Shown here: one piece after another, positions 24,441 through 36,051 of the stretch | How the letters are laid out: each line of letters starts with the position of its first letter | Numbering within the stretch: the first letter of the stretch is position 1 | NCBI GenBank assembly: GCA_036936605.1 | Contig: JAUPFV010000001.1 | Span: 165,192,643-165,256,642, forward strand | Length of the DNA: 64,000 nt | Source: Limnanthes douglasii subsp. nivea | Lineage: Eukaryota; Streptophyta; Magnoliopsida; Brassicales; Limnanthaceae | Direction of reading: 5' to 3' | Notes under the pieces: generated by a model | What the model was told of the DNA's origin: nothing | Database searches by the model: none | The model's input: only the letters and a program-made list of their open reading frames with translations | Made by a program: the position numbers and the translations under genes

Positions 24441-24802
24441 TCAGTCAGAGTCATATGCATTGTATTCAGAGTCATCTTCCTTTGAATCTTCATCGTCTTC
24501 TTCGTCTTCATCTTCTTTGTCTTCATCTTTAGTGTCGTAATCATCTTCCATCTGGTCCCTTTTCCTCTTTCTTTTTAGGAGGACCGAAATAGGATCATCA
24601 TTTGGATCCTTATCATCTTCTGAGTAAGCATCTTCGGTATAAGCATCTTCGAAAAAAAACTGAAACTTTCATCAGAATTGTCGTCTGAAAGCTCGTCTGT
24701 CGTTGTATGTTTCCACTCTTTCCTGGCCTCCTCTGGGGAATGAGTGGGAGAACTGATATCACTATAACAACCATCGTCTGAAGAATAGTTAAAATATGAC
24801 AT
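24441..24802 (-). pseudogene. Small acidic ORF, one frameshift
   Basis: An ATG at 24802 opens a frame rich in Ser, Asp and Glu (MSYFNYSSDDG, then SPEEARKEWKH). A run of eight T on the coding strand near 24652-24660 shifts the frame; one more T would join it to a strongly acidic tail with a basic KRKRKR patch, ending at the TGA at 24441-24443. The whole would be about 120 residues. It has no recognised domain and resembles the acidic leaders of chromatin-type proteins only in composition. It lies between the transposase and the ULP1 remnant and may be an accessory gene of MULE 2. Confidence 0.5.
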
Positions 24803-24933
24803 TTTTTCAAAGCAAGTTTTTAAGAAGTGAAAAGTTTTAGAAGATTTTCACTGAGAATGATGGGAGCTTTTGTGTTGGAGAACTATGAAGAGTTAAGTGA
24901 TATTTTATAAAGGTAGTTAAAGTGCTATAAGAA

Positions 24934-25992
24934 GGTGAAAAGTTTAAAGATTAAAAAAAAAAAATTTATTGTTGGGCTTTTTGATATTATTTAGATTTGC
25001 AATTAATGCAATGTTATAATTGGTATCTATTAGTTGTCAAGTCTAGAAAGTAAAGATCAAATCAAAGTAAAGCCACTAGTTTGATTTTTGAATTTTGAAA
25101 CAGTTTAGCGAAAGAAAAAACAATAGAATAATTATACCAGAAACAATAGAAAAATAATTTAGTAGATGCGAAACACTCATTAGAATAGGAAAATTTGATG
25201 CGAAACCTTGTGTAAAAATGAAAAGAAAGATGCAAAATGGATCATTTACCTTTATTTTTTTAGATGCGAAATGACATTTAAAACATAAGGGGAATATGTT
25301 TTGATAGATGCGGGACTGTGAATTTAAATTTTTGATAGATTAATTTATTAAGAATGTGAAAAGACTACAAACTTTGACCAAAGTAATATCTTTTGGTTGA
25401 TATTTGTGAGATTTTTTGTAATTAATGCAGTGTAATGATTAGTATTTTAGACTTGTCAAATCATGTAAGAAAACATAAAATCAAAGTAAATTTACTAGTT
25501 TGATTTTTTTATTTTTGAACCTATATATGTGTGAGATTGGTTGAGTTTATAAACTACAAAAACATATTTACTTCTGCAAGTGGTAATTTGGATGAAAAAT
25601 AATTAGTCCAGAAGGTAGGAAAGAGTATGCAAGAGGAAAACTAAATTGGTAGATGCGGAACATGCATTAGAATACAGAAGGTAGATGCAAAACCTTATGT
25701 AAAAAATATACAAAAGATGCGAAACGTATTATTGAACTTTGTCTTATAGATACGGAAATGACGCGAAATATAAGGAACATATGATACGCTAAATGCAGGA
25801 CATCGTATTTAAATTTTCGATAGGTTAATTTATTAAGAAGGTGAAAATACTACAGTCTTTGACATAAGTAATATATTTGGTTGATATATGTGAGCTTTTG
25901 TAATTAATACAGTGTAATGATGAGTATCTTAGACTTGTCAAATCATGTAAGAAAATTTCAAATCAAACTATAGCTACTAGTTTGATTTTTGA

Positions 25993-26038
<46 letters not shown>

Positions 26039-26255
26039 AGATTGGTTGAGTTTATTAACTACAAACACATATTTAATTTCTGTAACTGATAATTGGATTT
26101 AGAGGAGAAGATAGGAAAGAGTTTTCAAGAGAAAAAATAAAAGGGATAAATGCGAAACATGAATTAGAACACAAATGGTAGATGCGGAACCCGTTTATAG
26201 TTCGAGATAGATGCGATACACGTGTTATTACAAGTTAGGTAGATGCAAAACCTTA
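24934..26255 (+). repeat. Three tandem copies of a ~420-490 bp unit
   Basis: Units start near 24934, 25354 and 25840. Shared landmarks in order are GGTGAAAA, a TGTAATTAATGCAGTG-like segment, CTTGTCAA, CACTAGTTTGATTTTT-like, several AGATGCGAAAC motifs and, at the end, TAGATTAATTTATTAAGAA-like. Copies 2 and 3 are closer to each other than to copy 1. The third contains a (TA)n(TG)n microsatellite at 25997-26038. Confidence 0.8.
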
Positions 26256-26318
26256 GCTGTTAGACAGTTTACATGTAAAAAAATATTACAAATATCACAA
26301 GAAGAAGTAAAACAAATA

Positions 26319-26605
26319 TTAGTAATCATCGTCCCAATATTTGTTAGTGTTCGTGTCATTAAGAAACATGTTGAACATTTCTGCTCTTCTTAATGGTGCA
26401 ATTTCAAAAGTTTTGTGAAAGTTAAGTTTCCCATGCAAAATATAATATTTGAAGTAATCTCAGACCATTACTCCGCAATCAAGTGATCCAGATCTTTGTT
26501 TAGTAAACACTGGACAAACTATAGTTATTGGTTCTTCTGATTGTAAAATGTTTTTATTTTGGAGGTATGCAATCTGTAAATTAATAAACATACAAATAAA
26601 TCAGA

Positions 26606-26660
<55 letters not shown>

Positions 26661-26906
26661 CTATGCAATTATTATAAAAGAGAGACACTTATTAATATTT
26701 ATGCAGTTTTTCTTGTTGGATCTGGACGTTTTGGTATTGGGTTTAGATTTACTGCTTTTTGATGTTCAACATCTATTACCAATAATGTCCAATGGTTAAC
26801 ATTCTCAGTTCTAGCTTCTGTTAGAAGTGGAACGAAGATTAAACCTTTTGTGATGCCTCATAGCTTATCATCAACATATAATGTTACATCCATATTTCGG
26901 ACGACA
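26319..26906 (-). pseudogene. ULP1-type (C48) protease remnant
   Basis: Minus-strand exons encode the C-terminal half of a SUMO-protease-like domain. The upper piece (about 26906-26706) has GLIFVPLLTEAR followed by NHWTLLVID, the segment with the catalytic His. The lower piece (26573-26319) has GSLDCGVMVCDYF with the catalytic Cys and ends in a TAA at 26319-26321. A good acceptor (TTTACAG) precedes it, and an intron with an (AT)25 microsatellite (26608-26657) separates the pieces; the donor is unclear. The N-terminal part is missing where LINE 2 sequence begins (about 26907). ULP1-like genes are known cargo of plant MULEs, so it probably belongs to MULE 2. Confidence 0.75.
26608..26657. repeat. 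(AT)n microsatellite
   Basis: A perfect run of 25 AT dinucleotides in the presumed intron of the ULP1 remnant. Confidence 0.95.
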
Positions 26907-29329
26907 GTCAATAGACTTAATCAACTGAAGCCTCCCTCCATAAGAGAGGTGTTTGGAGGTCCAGGACTCAATGCGATTAGTGATCTTGTGAAGAAGCGGA
27001 CGACAGTCCGAGTGGGTAAGTCTACTCGTTATAAGGGGGACTCCCAGATACTTTATTGGGAGAGTACCTTCCGGGAAGCCCAAAATGGGCAATATACTAG
27101 ACTTGAGAGACTCCTCTATACCCGAAAGAAAAATATGACTTTTAAGGGGTTAACTTTAAGTCCAGAGAGCTTATAGAATTCATCCAGAGCCTCTTTTATA
27201 AGGTTTAGAGAGTTGGAGTCCCCATGGCAGAAGATCATCAGGTCATCTGCGAAGCAGAGATTGATGATTTTAAGCTTTTGGCACTTCCAGTGAAATCTAA
27301 AGTTTTTATCCTGCCTTTTTTCTTTGAGTAACCCAGAAAGGACTTGCATAATGAGTACAAAAAGAAAAGGTGATAAAGGATCACCTTGTCTCAAACCCTT
27401 TTTCCCGGGAAAGTTCCCATAAGAGTCTCCATTAATATTAATGGAATAAGAGGTGGAGGAGATACATTTTATTATCCAAGTAATCATTTTTTCAGGAAAT
27501 CGCATTGCTACCAGGATGTCAAGAACTAGGTGCCAATGGACATTATCAAATGCTTTCATGATATCTATTTTGAGAGCTATCCTTTTACCCGCCGCATTGA
27601 TATGATACCCTCGCAATAGTTCTTGGGACAATAAAATGTTATCTGAGATATTCCTTCCCGCCACAAAGGCCGATTGTGAAGGGTCGATTAGATAAGGGAA
27701 TGAGTCCTTAATTCTATTAGCTAGAATTTTGGAGATAATTTTATAGACTACATTGCATAGTGCGATAGGTTTAAAGTCTCCAGGAACAGAGGGAGATTCA
27801 GTTTTGGGAATAAGGGCAATGGAAGTTGAGTTCCAAGACTTATCCAAAGTTCCCGAATTAAAGAATTCAAGGACATCATTACAAATATCAGGTCCAACTA
27901 TACTCCAAGTAGATTTAAAGAAGGAAGAGTTATAGCCATCTGGCCCAGACGACTTGTTACTGTCAATACAGAATAATGCAGATTTAATTTCATCTCAAGA
28001 GATTTCGCTCGTCATTAAATCCCTATCAATGCTATTGAAAGTGGAAGTAATCAGAGAAGAGACTCTCTCTAGACCCGGGTAAGAAGTAGAGTGTTGAGTG
28101 CCCAACGAATTCTCGAAGTAATTAACAATGACTTTAGAGATGCCAGCTGGCGAAGAGATGGTAAATCTCGAGTCATTATTAATTGAAACGATTTTATTAC
28201 GGAAGAGACGAGACTTAATACTGTTATGGAAGAATTTAGTATTCTTGTCCCCGAGCTTAATCTAATTTTCTCGAGATTTTTGTTTTAGAAATGACTCTTC
28301 GGCACGACTATAAAATATATAGTCTTTGGAAGCCTCAATTTCTTCGCAAATGAGTCTCGGATTGAGGGGATCTAGCCCAAGTCTTGATTGGGTCTCGAAC
28401 AGCTTGGATTGAGCCGTACTAACTCTGTTACTTATATCACTAAATTCTCTACGGTTGAGTTTTGCTAGTTCGAGCTGGAGTCTTTTTAGCTTTTCAGTTA
28501 CAAGCCTCATACCAAAGGAGGAAACTGGGCTTTTCCAGCTTTTCAGGACTATTTCCTTAAAAGAAGGATGAGATTGCCACATGTTGAAAAACCGGAAGGG
28601 CTTCTTACTTCTAGGTCTAGGCAGGCCGAGATTGAGAGTTACAGTGGTATGGTCTGACGTTCTAAGGAAGCCATATCGGGCATAATACATTGGAAAAAGA
28701 TCGTCCCAGTTGGGACTGACCATTACCCGATCGATTTTAGAGAGGATTGGACGAGCAGGCTGCTTATTAATCCAAGTGAAGTGAAACCCGGTGGACCGGA
28801 GATCACTAAGCTCACTTAGGTAACATCAGTTGTTAAACTCGTCAATTGCTGAAGACCAGTTATCCGAGGCACCAATTCTCTCATCAGGGTGACGAATAGC
28901 ATTAAAGTCTCCTAGTGAGACCCAAGGGATATGATTCTCCTGATTGGAAATGGCTATTAAGTCATTCCAAAGGGGAGAGCGATCAATTGCTTCGTTAAAA
29001 GCATAGATTGCAGTTAACCTAAACGTCGCATTATAATTATGGCATTTGACTCGACAATGTATGAACTGGGGCGACTCGGATAGTTTGGAGATTGTGATCA
29101 CACTTGGGTTCCAGGTAACCCAAATACGACCAAGGGGATGGGAGGAATAATTATTTATGACATGCCAGAAGGGGACCATTTTACTTATGATAGAGTCAAC
29201 CTTAGCTATATTAACTTTAGTCTCGACTAGGATAAGCAAAGAAATACTATTTCTAATAATAAAATCAGTTAGGTCTTTTTGTCTAACAGGGTCATTGAGA
29301 CCCCGAACATTCCAGGAAGCAATATTCAT
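26907..29329 (-). pseudogene. LINE 2 ORF2 (endonuclease-reverse transcriptase)
   Basis: The ATG at 29329 opens an apurinic-type endonuclease (NIASWNVRGLND, LVETKV, LGDFNAI near 28900). In the same frame follow DHTTVTLNL, the RT domain with FKPIALCNVVYKIISK (about 27770), FVAGRNISDNILL, LKIDIMKAFD (about 27555), KGLRQGDPLSPFLF (about 27390) and the catalytic CFADDLMIF (about 27250). Three nonsense codons interrupt it (28826-28828 TGA, 28262-28264 TAG, about 27995 TGA), and a frameshift near 27120 precedes the last recognisable segment (LGFPEGTLPIKYLGVPL). The frame ends at the junction with ULP1 sequence. Confidence 0.88.
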
Positions 29330-29351
29330 CAGAAGAGTGACTTACAGTGCA

Positions 29352-30697
29352 TCAGACGATGGTCCTGTCGGAGGACATATCCATTTTACCCTTCCCCTTC
29401 GGGTCTATAGTGCGAAGCCTTTTTGGAGGAGATTCCGCCTCTTCTCCGCTTTCCACTTCTTTCCCTTCATTTATGGATGAAAGGTGGTGACGAAGGTCTG
29501 CTTCAGGAATGTACTCGGAAGGATCTTCCTCAGAGGATGAAGTTGGAGCTGGGAATGGTAACAACTTCAAGGGGCCTTTTTTGCAGATACGAGTAGGATG
29601 ACCAAAAACTTTACAATTAGCGCACTGGGGAGGTAGGCCCTGGTATTCAAAAGATACCAAGATAGATTTGCCCCTTATCTTAAAGGTGAGCTCAGAGCGG
29701 ATAGGAGATCCTACAGAGATCATAATACAGATGCGTGCGAAACGGAGCTTTTCTTTCCTCTCCGTTTGATGATCCACATATAAAGGAGTCCCTAAGACTG
29801 AGCCAATGTTACTAAATCCCTCCACCGTCCAGAGTTCCAGGGGTAAATTGAACACCTTTACCCAGATTGGGATTTCCGTATAAGGATCTTTGATAAGTGA
29901 GGAAAGTGGTTCCCAAATTTTTAGGATCATCAAATTGCCTCCAAAATGCCATGGGGCTCCCTCTAAGACCTTTTTAACCATACTTTCAGAACCAAATTGG
30001 AAAAGAAAATAGCCTTCGGGAAGGGGTTTAAATTGAATGAGGCCAAATCGTTTCCACAGAGTCTCAACGTTAGCTTTGAGGAAGCTCAGGTTGCTGGGTT
30101 GAGAAAGAAATATCCTGAAAGACATGCTTTCCAGGATTCCGGAGGACCCATTGCTGATTCTTTCATGATGAAGTCATTTCCCACAAGCTCCATATGATTG
30201 ACTCCAATCACCAAAGGAGACCGGTTGTCACTGTGCCCAGAAACAATGCTCGCATAAGAAGATGGTGTATTTGTATGAATACGGGAATTTGAATTTGCAA
30301 ATCCCAAAGAATTTGGTTTTAATGATGGGGATTTCGATAATTTTGAAGGGATTTGGGCAAGCTTATTTAAAAATCTCCTTCCTTTAGGGCCTTTTCCGGC
30401 ATTACCAAAATTACGGATTAAGGAATAGGGAGCATAAGAGGACGGACCACCCATCAATCCTTGTCCCGTATTTCTTTTCGGCTTATTAATGGTAAGAATT
30501 TGAGTGAGCCTGATCGATTTTGAAGACCGGCTTGAGAAAGAGGACCCGGACTGAACAATAGGGAAAGCCCGAGTGTTCAGCCCAATATAGAGAGGGCCCA
30601 TCGATCCAGCTGGGTCCTCACCTTCTGGACCCGAATCGAGAGACCAGTGTCTCCCATGATGAGAGAATTGGTGCCTCGGATAATTGGTGTCTCCCAT
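29352..30697 (-). pseudogene. LINE 2 ORF1 (DUF4283 / CCHC protein), one frameshift
   Basis: This is the RNA-binding ORF1 protein of plant L1 elements. The N-terminal ~190 residues are open from the ATG at 30697. A frameshift near 30130 leads into the DUF4283 part (LKANVETLWKRFG, VLEGAPWHFGGNLMIL, IPIWVKVFNLPLELW) and the knuckle CANCKVFGHPTRIC at about 29595-29640. The tail is acidic and ends at 29352, 22 bases before ORF2 starts. A short direct repeat (TCTCCCATGATGAGA, about 30650 and 30690) surrounds the start codon. Confidence 0.85.
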
Positions 30698-30780
30698 GAT
30701 GAGATGAATATATTAAACATGAAGTAAGGTACCACTTCATGCTTAAAATTAAACATGTCATATATGACCCTCATGATTAA

Positions 30781-31147
30781 TGACGACTGGATTATCCGAA
30801 GGGTAAATCAAACAAATAGGTTATTTTAGATGAGATGTAACGAAATGTAATAATTAGAAGTATTCGATATAATAATGAGTTTTTGGATATAAATGAGCAT
30901 ATGTTACCAAATGGGTCCATGGACCATATAAGCCCATTAGGTACATTGGGCTAATTGACCTATAAATAAGCCTTTAGAGCCATTAATGAAAGTTGGCGAA
31001 AAACATTTACTCTATACCTAACCTGCGAGAGCTTATTTCTCTAAATTAAATCCTAAGAAACTCAATTATCTCTTTATATCCCATTCCAAAATTAATTATT
31101 TCTTTTATTATTACGTAAATACCCTCGAAAAATCATTGACTCGACCA
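30781..31147 (+). repeat. 5' LTR of element C
   Basis: The LTR starts TGACGACTGG and ends ACCA at 31147, followed by a primer-site-like CTAGCGACTACAACGG that resembles TTGGCGACCAC in A and D. The first ~115 bases reappear at 59336-59450. CTATAAATAAGC near 30960 would serve as TATA box. Confidence 0.8.
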
Positions 31148-31894
31148 CTAGCGACTACAACGGAATCCTACAGAGGTACCCAAATCATGACATCCAATAT
31201 CTTAGGTGTCTGAATTTACCTTCAGAGTATACCAAAGAATGAATTCTGAAATGTAGCTGGATCCTAAGGTGGATCCTTCCAAATGATCTAAGAACTCACG
31301 TTTAGAGAAGGATCTGGTCAAATACCGAATATGGCCAACTAGAAACAAGAACAATTGTTCATGCAAAAAGATTGAGAATAGTTGCGAGGGGAGATAAAGG
31401 CATTATGATCTCACGAATATGAAATATTAACCCCTCAGGGTCAAATCCGATCGAAAATCCAAAAACTTGAAGATGAGACTCGAATGAACAAACTATAAAC
31501 ATAGGCGCTCATCACAATCCAATAAAAAAATCAGAAAAATCGATCACATTAAATCCATCATTCCTCGAAGAGAGAACGGAAGACCATAAATCATTATATT
31601 ATTTATGAGTCTAGCAAATATTTGGTGTCTTAGATATTTGAGTTCGAGGAGTCTTTGTTCTCCCCAAGTAGCTAATACTATCACAAAAAGAAAAGAATTC
31701 ATAATAATAAGTCCTATTCGAAGAAACATCCAACCCACATTAGAAGTTGAGCAAATGGAACACCTCCTTAGATAAATGAAGTCGTAAAAAAAGTAAAGAA
31801 AAAAACAATAATCGAGGGGAACTTAGGAGGTTCAAGAAATCACAGTATTGACCATCAAATGAGTGATTAAGTTTCTATTTAGTCCAAGCAGGGT
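31148..31894 (+). other. Element C leader, no clear gene
   Basis: Between the primer site and the first gag match nothing is recognised on either strand. By position this is the leader and the degenerated N-terminus of gag. Confidence 0.4.
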
Positions 31895-32660
31895 ATGTTT
31901 GCAACGATCAATGAAGTTCACCTATACATTCAAATGCATAATTTGAGGCAGTCACCTCCTTCCGTAGAGATTCTTTCTGGCCATCTCCTTAATCGGTTAA
32001 ATATTTTGAAAATGGAAAAGTTTGATGAGAGTAAATATCCAGATAAACATCTTGAAAAGATTAAAAAAATTATGATGAATTTAAAGGATGATGATAAGTT
32101 GTTATGCTCATGAAAAGGCACGTTGTGAGTTTGACAACCCATTTAGAAGGAAAAATGTTTTCTCATCTTTTTCAGGATCTGATGCCATTTATTATATTGG
32201 ATGGTGACGATTTAAGAGATGTTGCTGGGCCATATAAGGATATTGTGGTGAGGGGCAGTAGTTGAAGGAACTGAAATTCAAATGATTTTAAGTGATACAG
32301 GAAATTCAACAAATATTTTGTTCTTATATAAAAATAAAAAATCCCCCAGCTATACTCCAATCCAATAGAAAAATAGCAGGATTGGAAAGTGACCCTTCAA
32401 AAATACAGCCATGGTACTCTTTATAGTCGTTGATAGCCCAACTTTATATAACGCTATCTTGGTTATAAAGGATGCACATTGTTGCGTCGACGATTCGTTA
32501 GTGTTTGAAATATGTTGTTGGGGGCCAAGTTGGGGTTTTCCGAATTATCCAGAAAGTGGATAAAGAGTGTTATGTATTCGCCTTGGCTCCCAAGACATTA
32601 CCAAATACGGAAACTAAAAATAATAATAATTACTTGAGTCCACTTCAAAGTTAGGTTAAG
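31895..32660 (+). pseudogene. Element C gag-protease remnant
   Basis: A gag segment (ILSGHLLNRL, KYPDKHLEKIKKIMMNL, DDDKLLC; 31895-32113) lines up with the same stretch of element A. It then jumps directly to the protease region (FIILDGDDLRDVAGPY, about 32187-32235), so about 1.3 kb of gag has been deleted relative to A. The protease is full of stops and frameshifts. Confidence 0.75.
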
Positions 32661-32759
32661 GGGATGATCCAAGGGAGAATTTCAGTAATACCCAATGAAG
32701 ATATTAAGATATTTACGTTTCTTAATGAAACAAATGTAAGAATTGAAGCCCATTTGCCA

Positions 32760-33720
32760 CCAGTTATAAGGGAATAATTATTATCTTTTTTATCTTAAAA
32801 TTTGCACATGTTTGCATGGTGTACCGAAGATGTAATGGGTGTTCCTGCGAGTATTATTTTCCATATTCTAGCAATGCGACCCAATGTATTCCATGTTATA
32901 CAAAAGTGATGAGTTTTTTCTAGTTTAAAATATGAAGCCATTGTTATAGAGGTAGATCGGTTAACAAAAGCAGGACATATTCATGAATATCAGTATCCTT
33001 TATGGACCAAAAACCCGATAGTCATGAAAAAAAAATTGAGAAGTGACGTAGATGTGTTGACTTCATAAAGCTAAATCGATATTGTCCAAATTTTCTGTTT
33101 CCTATCTATAGGATTGATCAACTAATAAAATTAACTTCTAGTAATAAGTTGTTGTCATTCATGGATGCGTTCGTAGCGTATAACCTGAGACAGATGGATC
33201 TGATGGACAAAAAAAGCACCAGAAACATATATGGGCAGGAGTCTTCATTGTTATAAAGTTACGCGATTCAATTAAAACAAATGTTGGGGCCACTTATCAA
33301 CATTTGGTAAATAAAGCCTTTGTTAATTAAATTGGAAGAAATGTAGAGGTTTACATTGATGATATGTTAGTAAAAAAGTATGGGAGATGATGATGATTTC
33401 TCCGATCTGAAAGAAACCTTTTCTAATCTAAAAACTATCAATTTAAAATTGAATCCAGAAAAGGGTATTCAAGCCGATTCAGTACAATTGAATGCATTAA
33501 TTGTCATGGCTCCTCCAAGATCCATTAAACAAGTACAAATATTGACTAGAATATTGGTTGCTCTAAACAGATTTATAAGTGTGCACCATTTTTCTGGGTT
33601 TTAATAAACGCAAAGGAATTCGATTGGACTTAGGAGTGTGATGAAGCCTTCTTAAAAATTAAAAAATATTTATCTTCGTCGGAGACACTAACCAAGCCAA
33701 CTACGAGAGATTTTTATATC
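32760..33720 (+). pseudogene. Element C reverse transcriptase remnant
   Basis: Recognisable blocks are FAWCTEDVMGVPASII (about 32810-32860), EVDRLTKAGHI, YPLWTKNPIVMKKK, NKLLSFMDAF (about 33145-33175), the catalytic VYIDDMLVKK (about 33351-33380) and LNALIVMAPPRSIK. Stops and frameshifts occur throughout. The frame is cut at 33720 by the insertion of element B and resumes at 44811. Confidence 0.82.
33716..33720. repeat. Target-site duplication of element B, left
   Basis: ATATC here is repeated at 44811-44815, directly outside the other LTR. Confidence 0.92.
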
Positions 33721-34003
33721 TGGTAAGAATTAAAGCTGAAATGATCAAATCAAGAACACAAATCTACTTAGAGAATTTTAAGGAGTGAAAAGTGCTTCTG
33801 ATTATTTCATAGGTCAAACTAACTTCTTCCACCTCTTTAAATAGGCAGGGTGAGTTAGTTAGAGAAATGGTTACATAATGGTATATTTACAATTTAACCC
33901 TTACATGTCTCCTAAAGTCTAATTTAATCCAATATTTACAGAACTTATCACTTTAGTCCCTGTCAATTACACTTAGGTCCCTGAGGAATATCTTTCCTTA
34001 TCA
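33721..34003 (-). repeat. 3' LTR of element B
   Basis: 283 bp, starting TGGTAAGAAT and ending CCTTATCA. It is nearly identical to 44529-44810; the differences lie near 33776-33782 and 33900. Confidence 0.95.
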
Positions 34004-34020
34004 GTAGCCCCCCTAGTTCT
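34004..34020 (-). other. Polypurine tract of element B
   Basis: On the minus strand AGAACTAGGGGGGCTAC abuts the 3' LTR, the place and composition of the plus-strand primer. D (46114-46130) and E (59754-59775) have the same G-run next to their 3' LTRs. Confidence 0.85.
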
Positions 34021-34394
34021 TATACAGATATTTATAAGAACTATTAGCTCCTCGAATTCTTCCTCGGGTCGATACCATTTTCACCACTTTATCTCTTTAT
34101 TAAGACTGGACTCAATGGTCTATTACTTCTCTTCGAATTTGTGAATAAGTGCAAACAAATTTCCCAATTGCTTCGAATTTAACTCCCTGAGGTATAGCTT
34201 TGCCTCTTCTTCGAACATTACTACAAACACAGTTTATTAACACTTCGAAATATCTGATCCCTACTTGATGGATTGATTTGACCTCTAGTAGTAGACCTGT
34301 GATACTACACGTTTCCTTTTCGTTTCATATTCCACCCAATGAAAGCAACTTACTTGTTCTACTCTTCCATATTCTCGATGTCACTCTTTTATTC

Positions 34395-34402
34395 TATAAA
34401 TA
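34395..34402 (+). promoter_or_regulatory. TATA box of the antisense gene in B
   Basis: TATAAATA stands about 180 bases before the first ATG (34578) of the antisense gene and about 390 bases inside the 3' LTR. D has the changed form TATAGATA at the matching place (about 46572). A start of transcription near 34430 is inferred. Confidence 0.55.
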
Positions 34403-35901
34403 CCCAACTCTTCATTCATTAAGAACTTTTTAGAGAAATCACCTCTTGAACCATCTTCAACCTGTTCTTCATCTTCAACCTGTTCTTCAAGCTATCTTCA
34501 ACCTAATCTTCATAAACCTTCAACTCACTTCATCTTTCTCATCCACCAAAGCAATCTCTCATACCAATACCCATTGTATGAGAAGATACCCTAGATATAA
34601 TAGATTTAAACCCAGAAGACCAGTAAGATCAAAGAAAAATCTTTTTCATGGTTCCAGTAACCAAGTATTCGGGGCCTACGATTATCTTTGCATTTCTCGA
34701 AGAGCCAAAGAATACAAAGCTGCTGGGTTGATCTACAACGGTCCTCATTCTTCCTGTACCACTTTTAAATACGGTAACTTCAATCCTAACCTTGCCACTT
34801 CGTCTTCGCCTTTAGTTTCTAACCCAGAAAATAACTCAACATCCTCTCCTCTTCAAAATCCAACCAAATCTTCATTGCTAAGACCTCATCGGAAATCTAA
34901 AGTAGTTACTTTAGACAAGCCACCAACTGATAACAAATCACAACCCAAATCACTTGTCCTTCAAGTCGAAGAGACAAAAAACCTTCAATCCAACACACTC
35001 CCTCCTCAATTCGAGGCTATCAGAGCTAAACGTGCCAAAAAATCACCTTTCTTAGTAATGGGTGAAGAAACAGAAAACTCTTCTCCTCCCCCACACTCTT
35101 CTCCTCCCCCACAAGAAGTGGATGACATTACACCAGAGTGTAGTCAGCCAATTCCTGTGACTCAACAGGAGACTCAAATCCGAAGTCGTTCCGATGAAGA
35201 TCAGAAAAAAGACGATTCCGAAGCTACTGAGTCTGATGCCGAAGAGGAATCCGAGGCTGATGGTGTAGCTCCTCCAAGAAAGGTTCGAGGGAAAAAAGCT
35301 CTTGTTACACTTCCCAAGAGCGTTGCCGCCTTAGTTCAAGAAAATCTTAAACCTCTTTCTGCTTGGTATATTCTTGCCTTAAAGAATGTACCCTATAGCT
35401 ACTACCTCGAATCAGAGAAAGAGCAACTCAGAAAGTTATGGGGGTTAACTGATAATATGATTCTTCGATTACCAGTAGAAGGGGAGACACCTCTAAACTG
35501 TCAGAAATATGAGCTAGTAGTGTACCCTGAGCTTTTCAATTGGGGACTTCGGTTTCCCCTTGATCCGATGATAGTGAGGTTCTTCGAAATCCACAGATTG
35601 TGTCCAACACAAGTCACTCCCAACTTGCTCTTTACTCTATTCTCAGCAATCATGGTATCAAGGCTTGGAGGCATTCCCCTCGAAATCGAGGACTTCATTT
35701 CAGTAACCAAAGTTTCAAATGGCACAGTTCTGCCGTTTTATTATCTAACCCTTGAAGATGATTTGAAAATTGTCGATGACCTCCTCGAAGCCGATAAATT
35801 CTGGAAGCAAAGATTCGTCTTCCTATCAGGAGCCTGGGAAAACGGCAAAGAAATTTCCGATGCCAATCCTTCCAAACTCACCCTTACTTGGAGAGATAGC
35901 A

Positions 35902-35975
35902 GTAAGTGATACCTTCCTTTATTTATCTAACTGTTTTAAATCAATTTATTTAACTAACTATTTGCCTCTCCTTAG
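35902..35975 (+). other. Intron in the antisense gene of B
   Basis: A 74-base AT-rich intron with consensus GTAAGT donor and pyrimidine-rich CTTAG acceptor. It keeps the frame between the two exons, whereas reading through meets a TGA at once. C and D have candidate introns at the same point of the protein. Confidence 0.85.
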
Positions 35976-36046
35976 AAATTCCGAGGCGGTTTAAGAGTCG
36001 TCGAAAAGAAGCCAAGCTCATCTTCCAACAAATGGCTGAGTGGGCA

Positions 36047-36051
36047 GAGAA
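36047..36051. repeat. Target-site duplication of the copia insertion, left
   Basis: GAGAA here recurs at 36660-36664 on the other side of the element. Confidence 0.9.

Larger units (their letters stand above)
21417..26906. mobile_element. MULE 2 with accessory genes (boundaries tentative)
   Basis: The region holds a MULE transposase pseudogene (plus, 22180-23832), an acidic ORF (minus, 24441-24802), a tandem array (24934-26255) and a ULP1-like protease remnant (minus, 26319-26906). An ATGCGAAAC-type motif recurs on both sides of the transposase in one orientation, which ties the parts together. MULEs that carry ULP1-type protease genes are known in plants. The left end is guessed from GGGTTAAATACC; the right end has been lost at the junction with LINE 2. 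Confidence 0.5.
26907..30715 (-). mobile_element. L1-type LINE 2, 3'-truncated
   Basis: This non-LTR retrotransposon is read on the minus strand. It has a leader ending about 30700, ORF1 (30697-29352) and ORF2 (29329 down to about 26907). ORF2 breaks off after GGRLQLIKSI, before the C-terminal RNase H and the poly(A) tail, and the sequence continues as ULP1-like protein. LINEs normally lose their 5' end on insertion, so the missing 3' end points to a later deletion or recombination. The 5' end lies just left of the LTR of element C at 30781. Confidence 0.88.
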
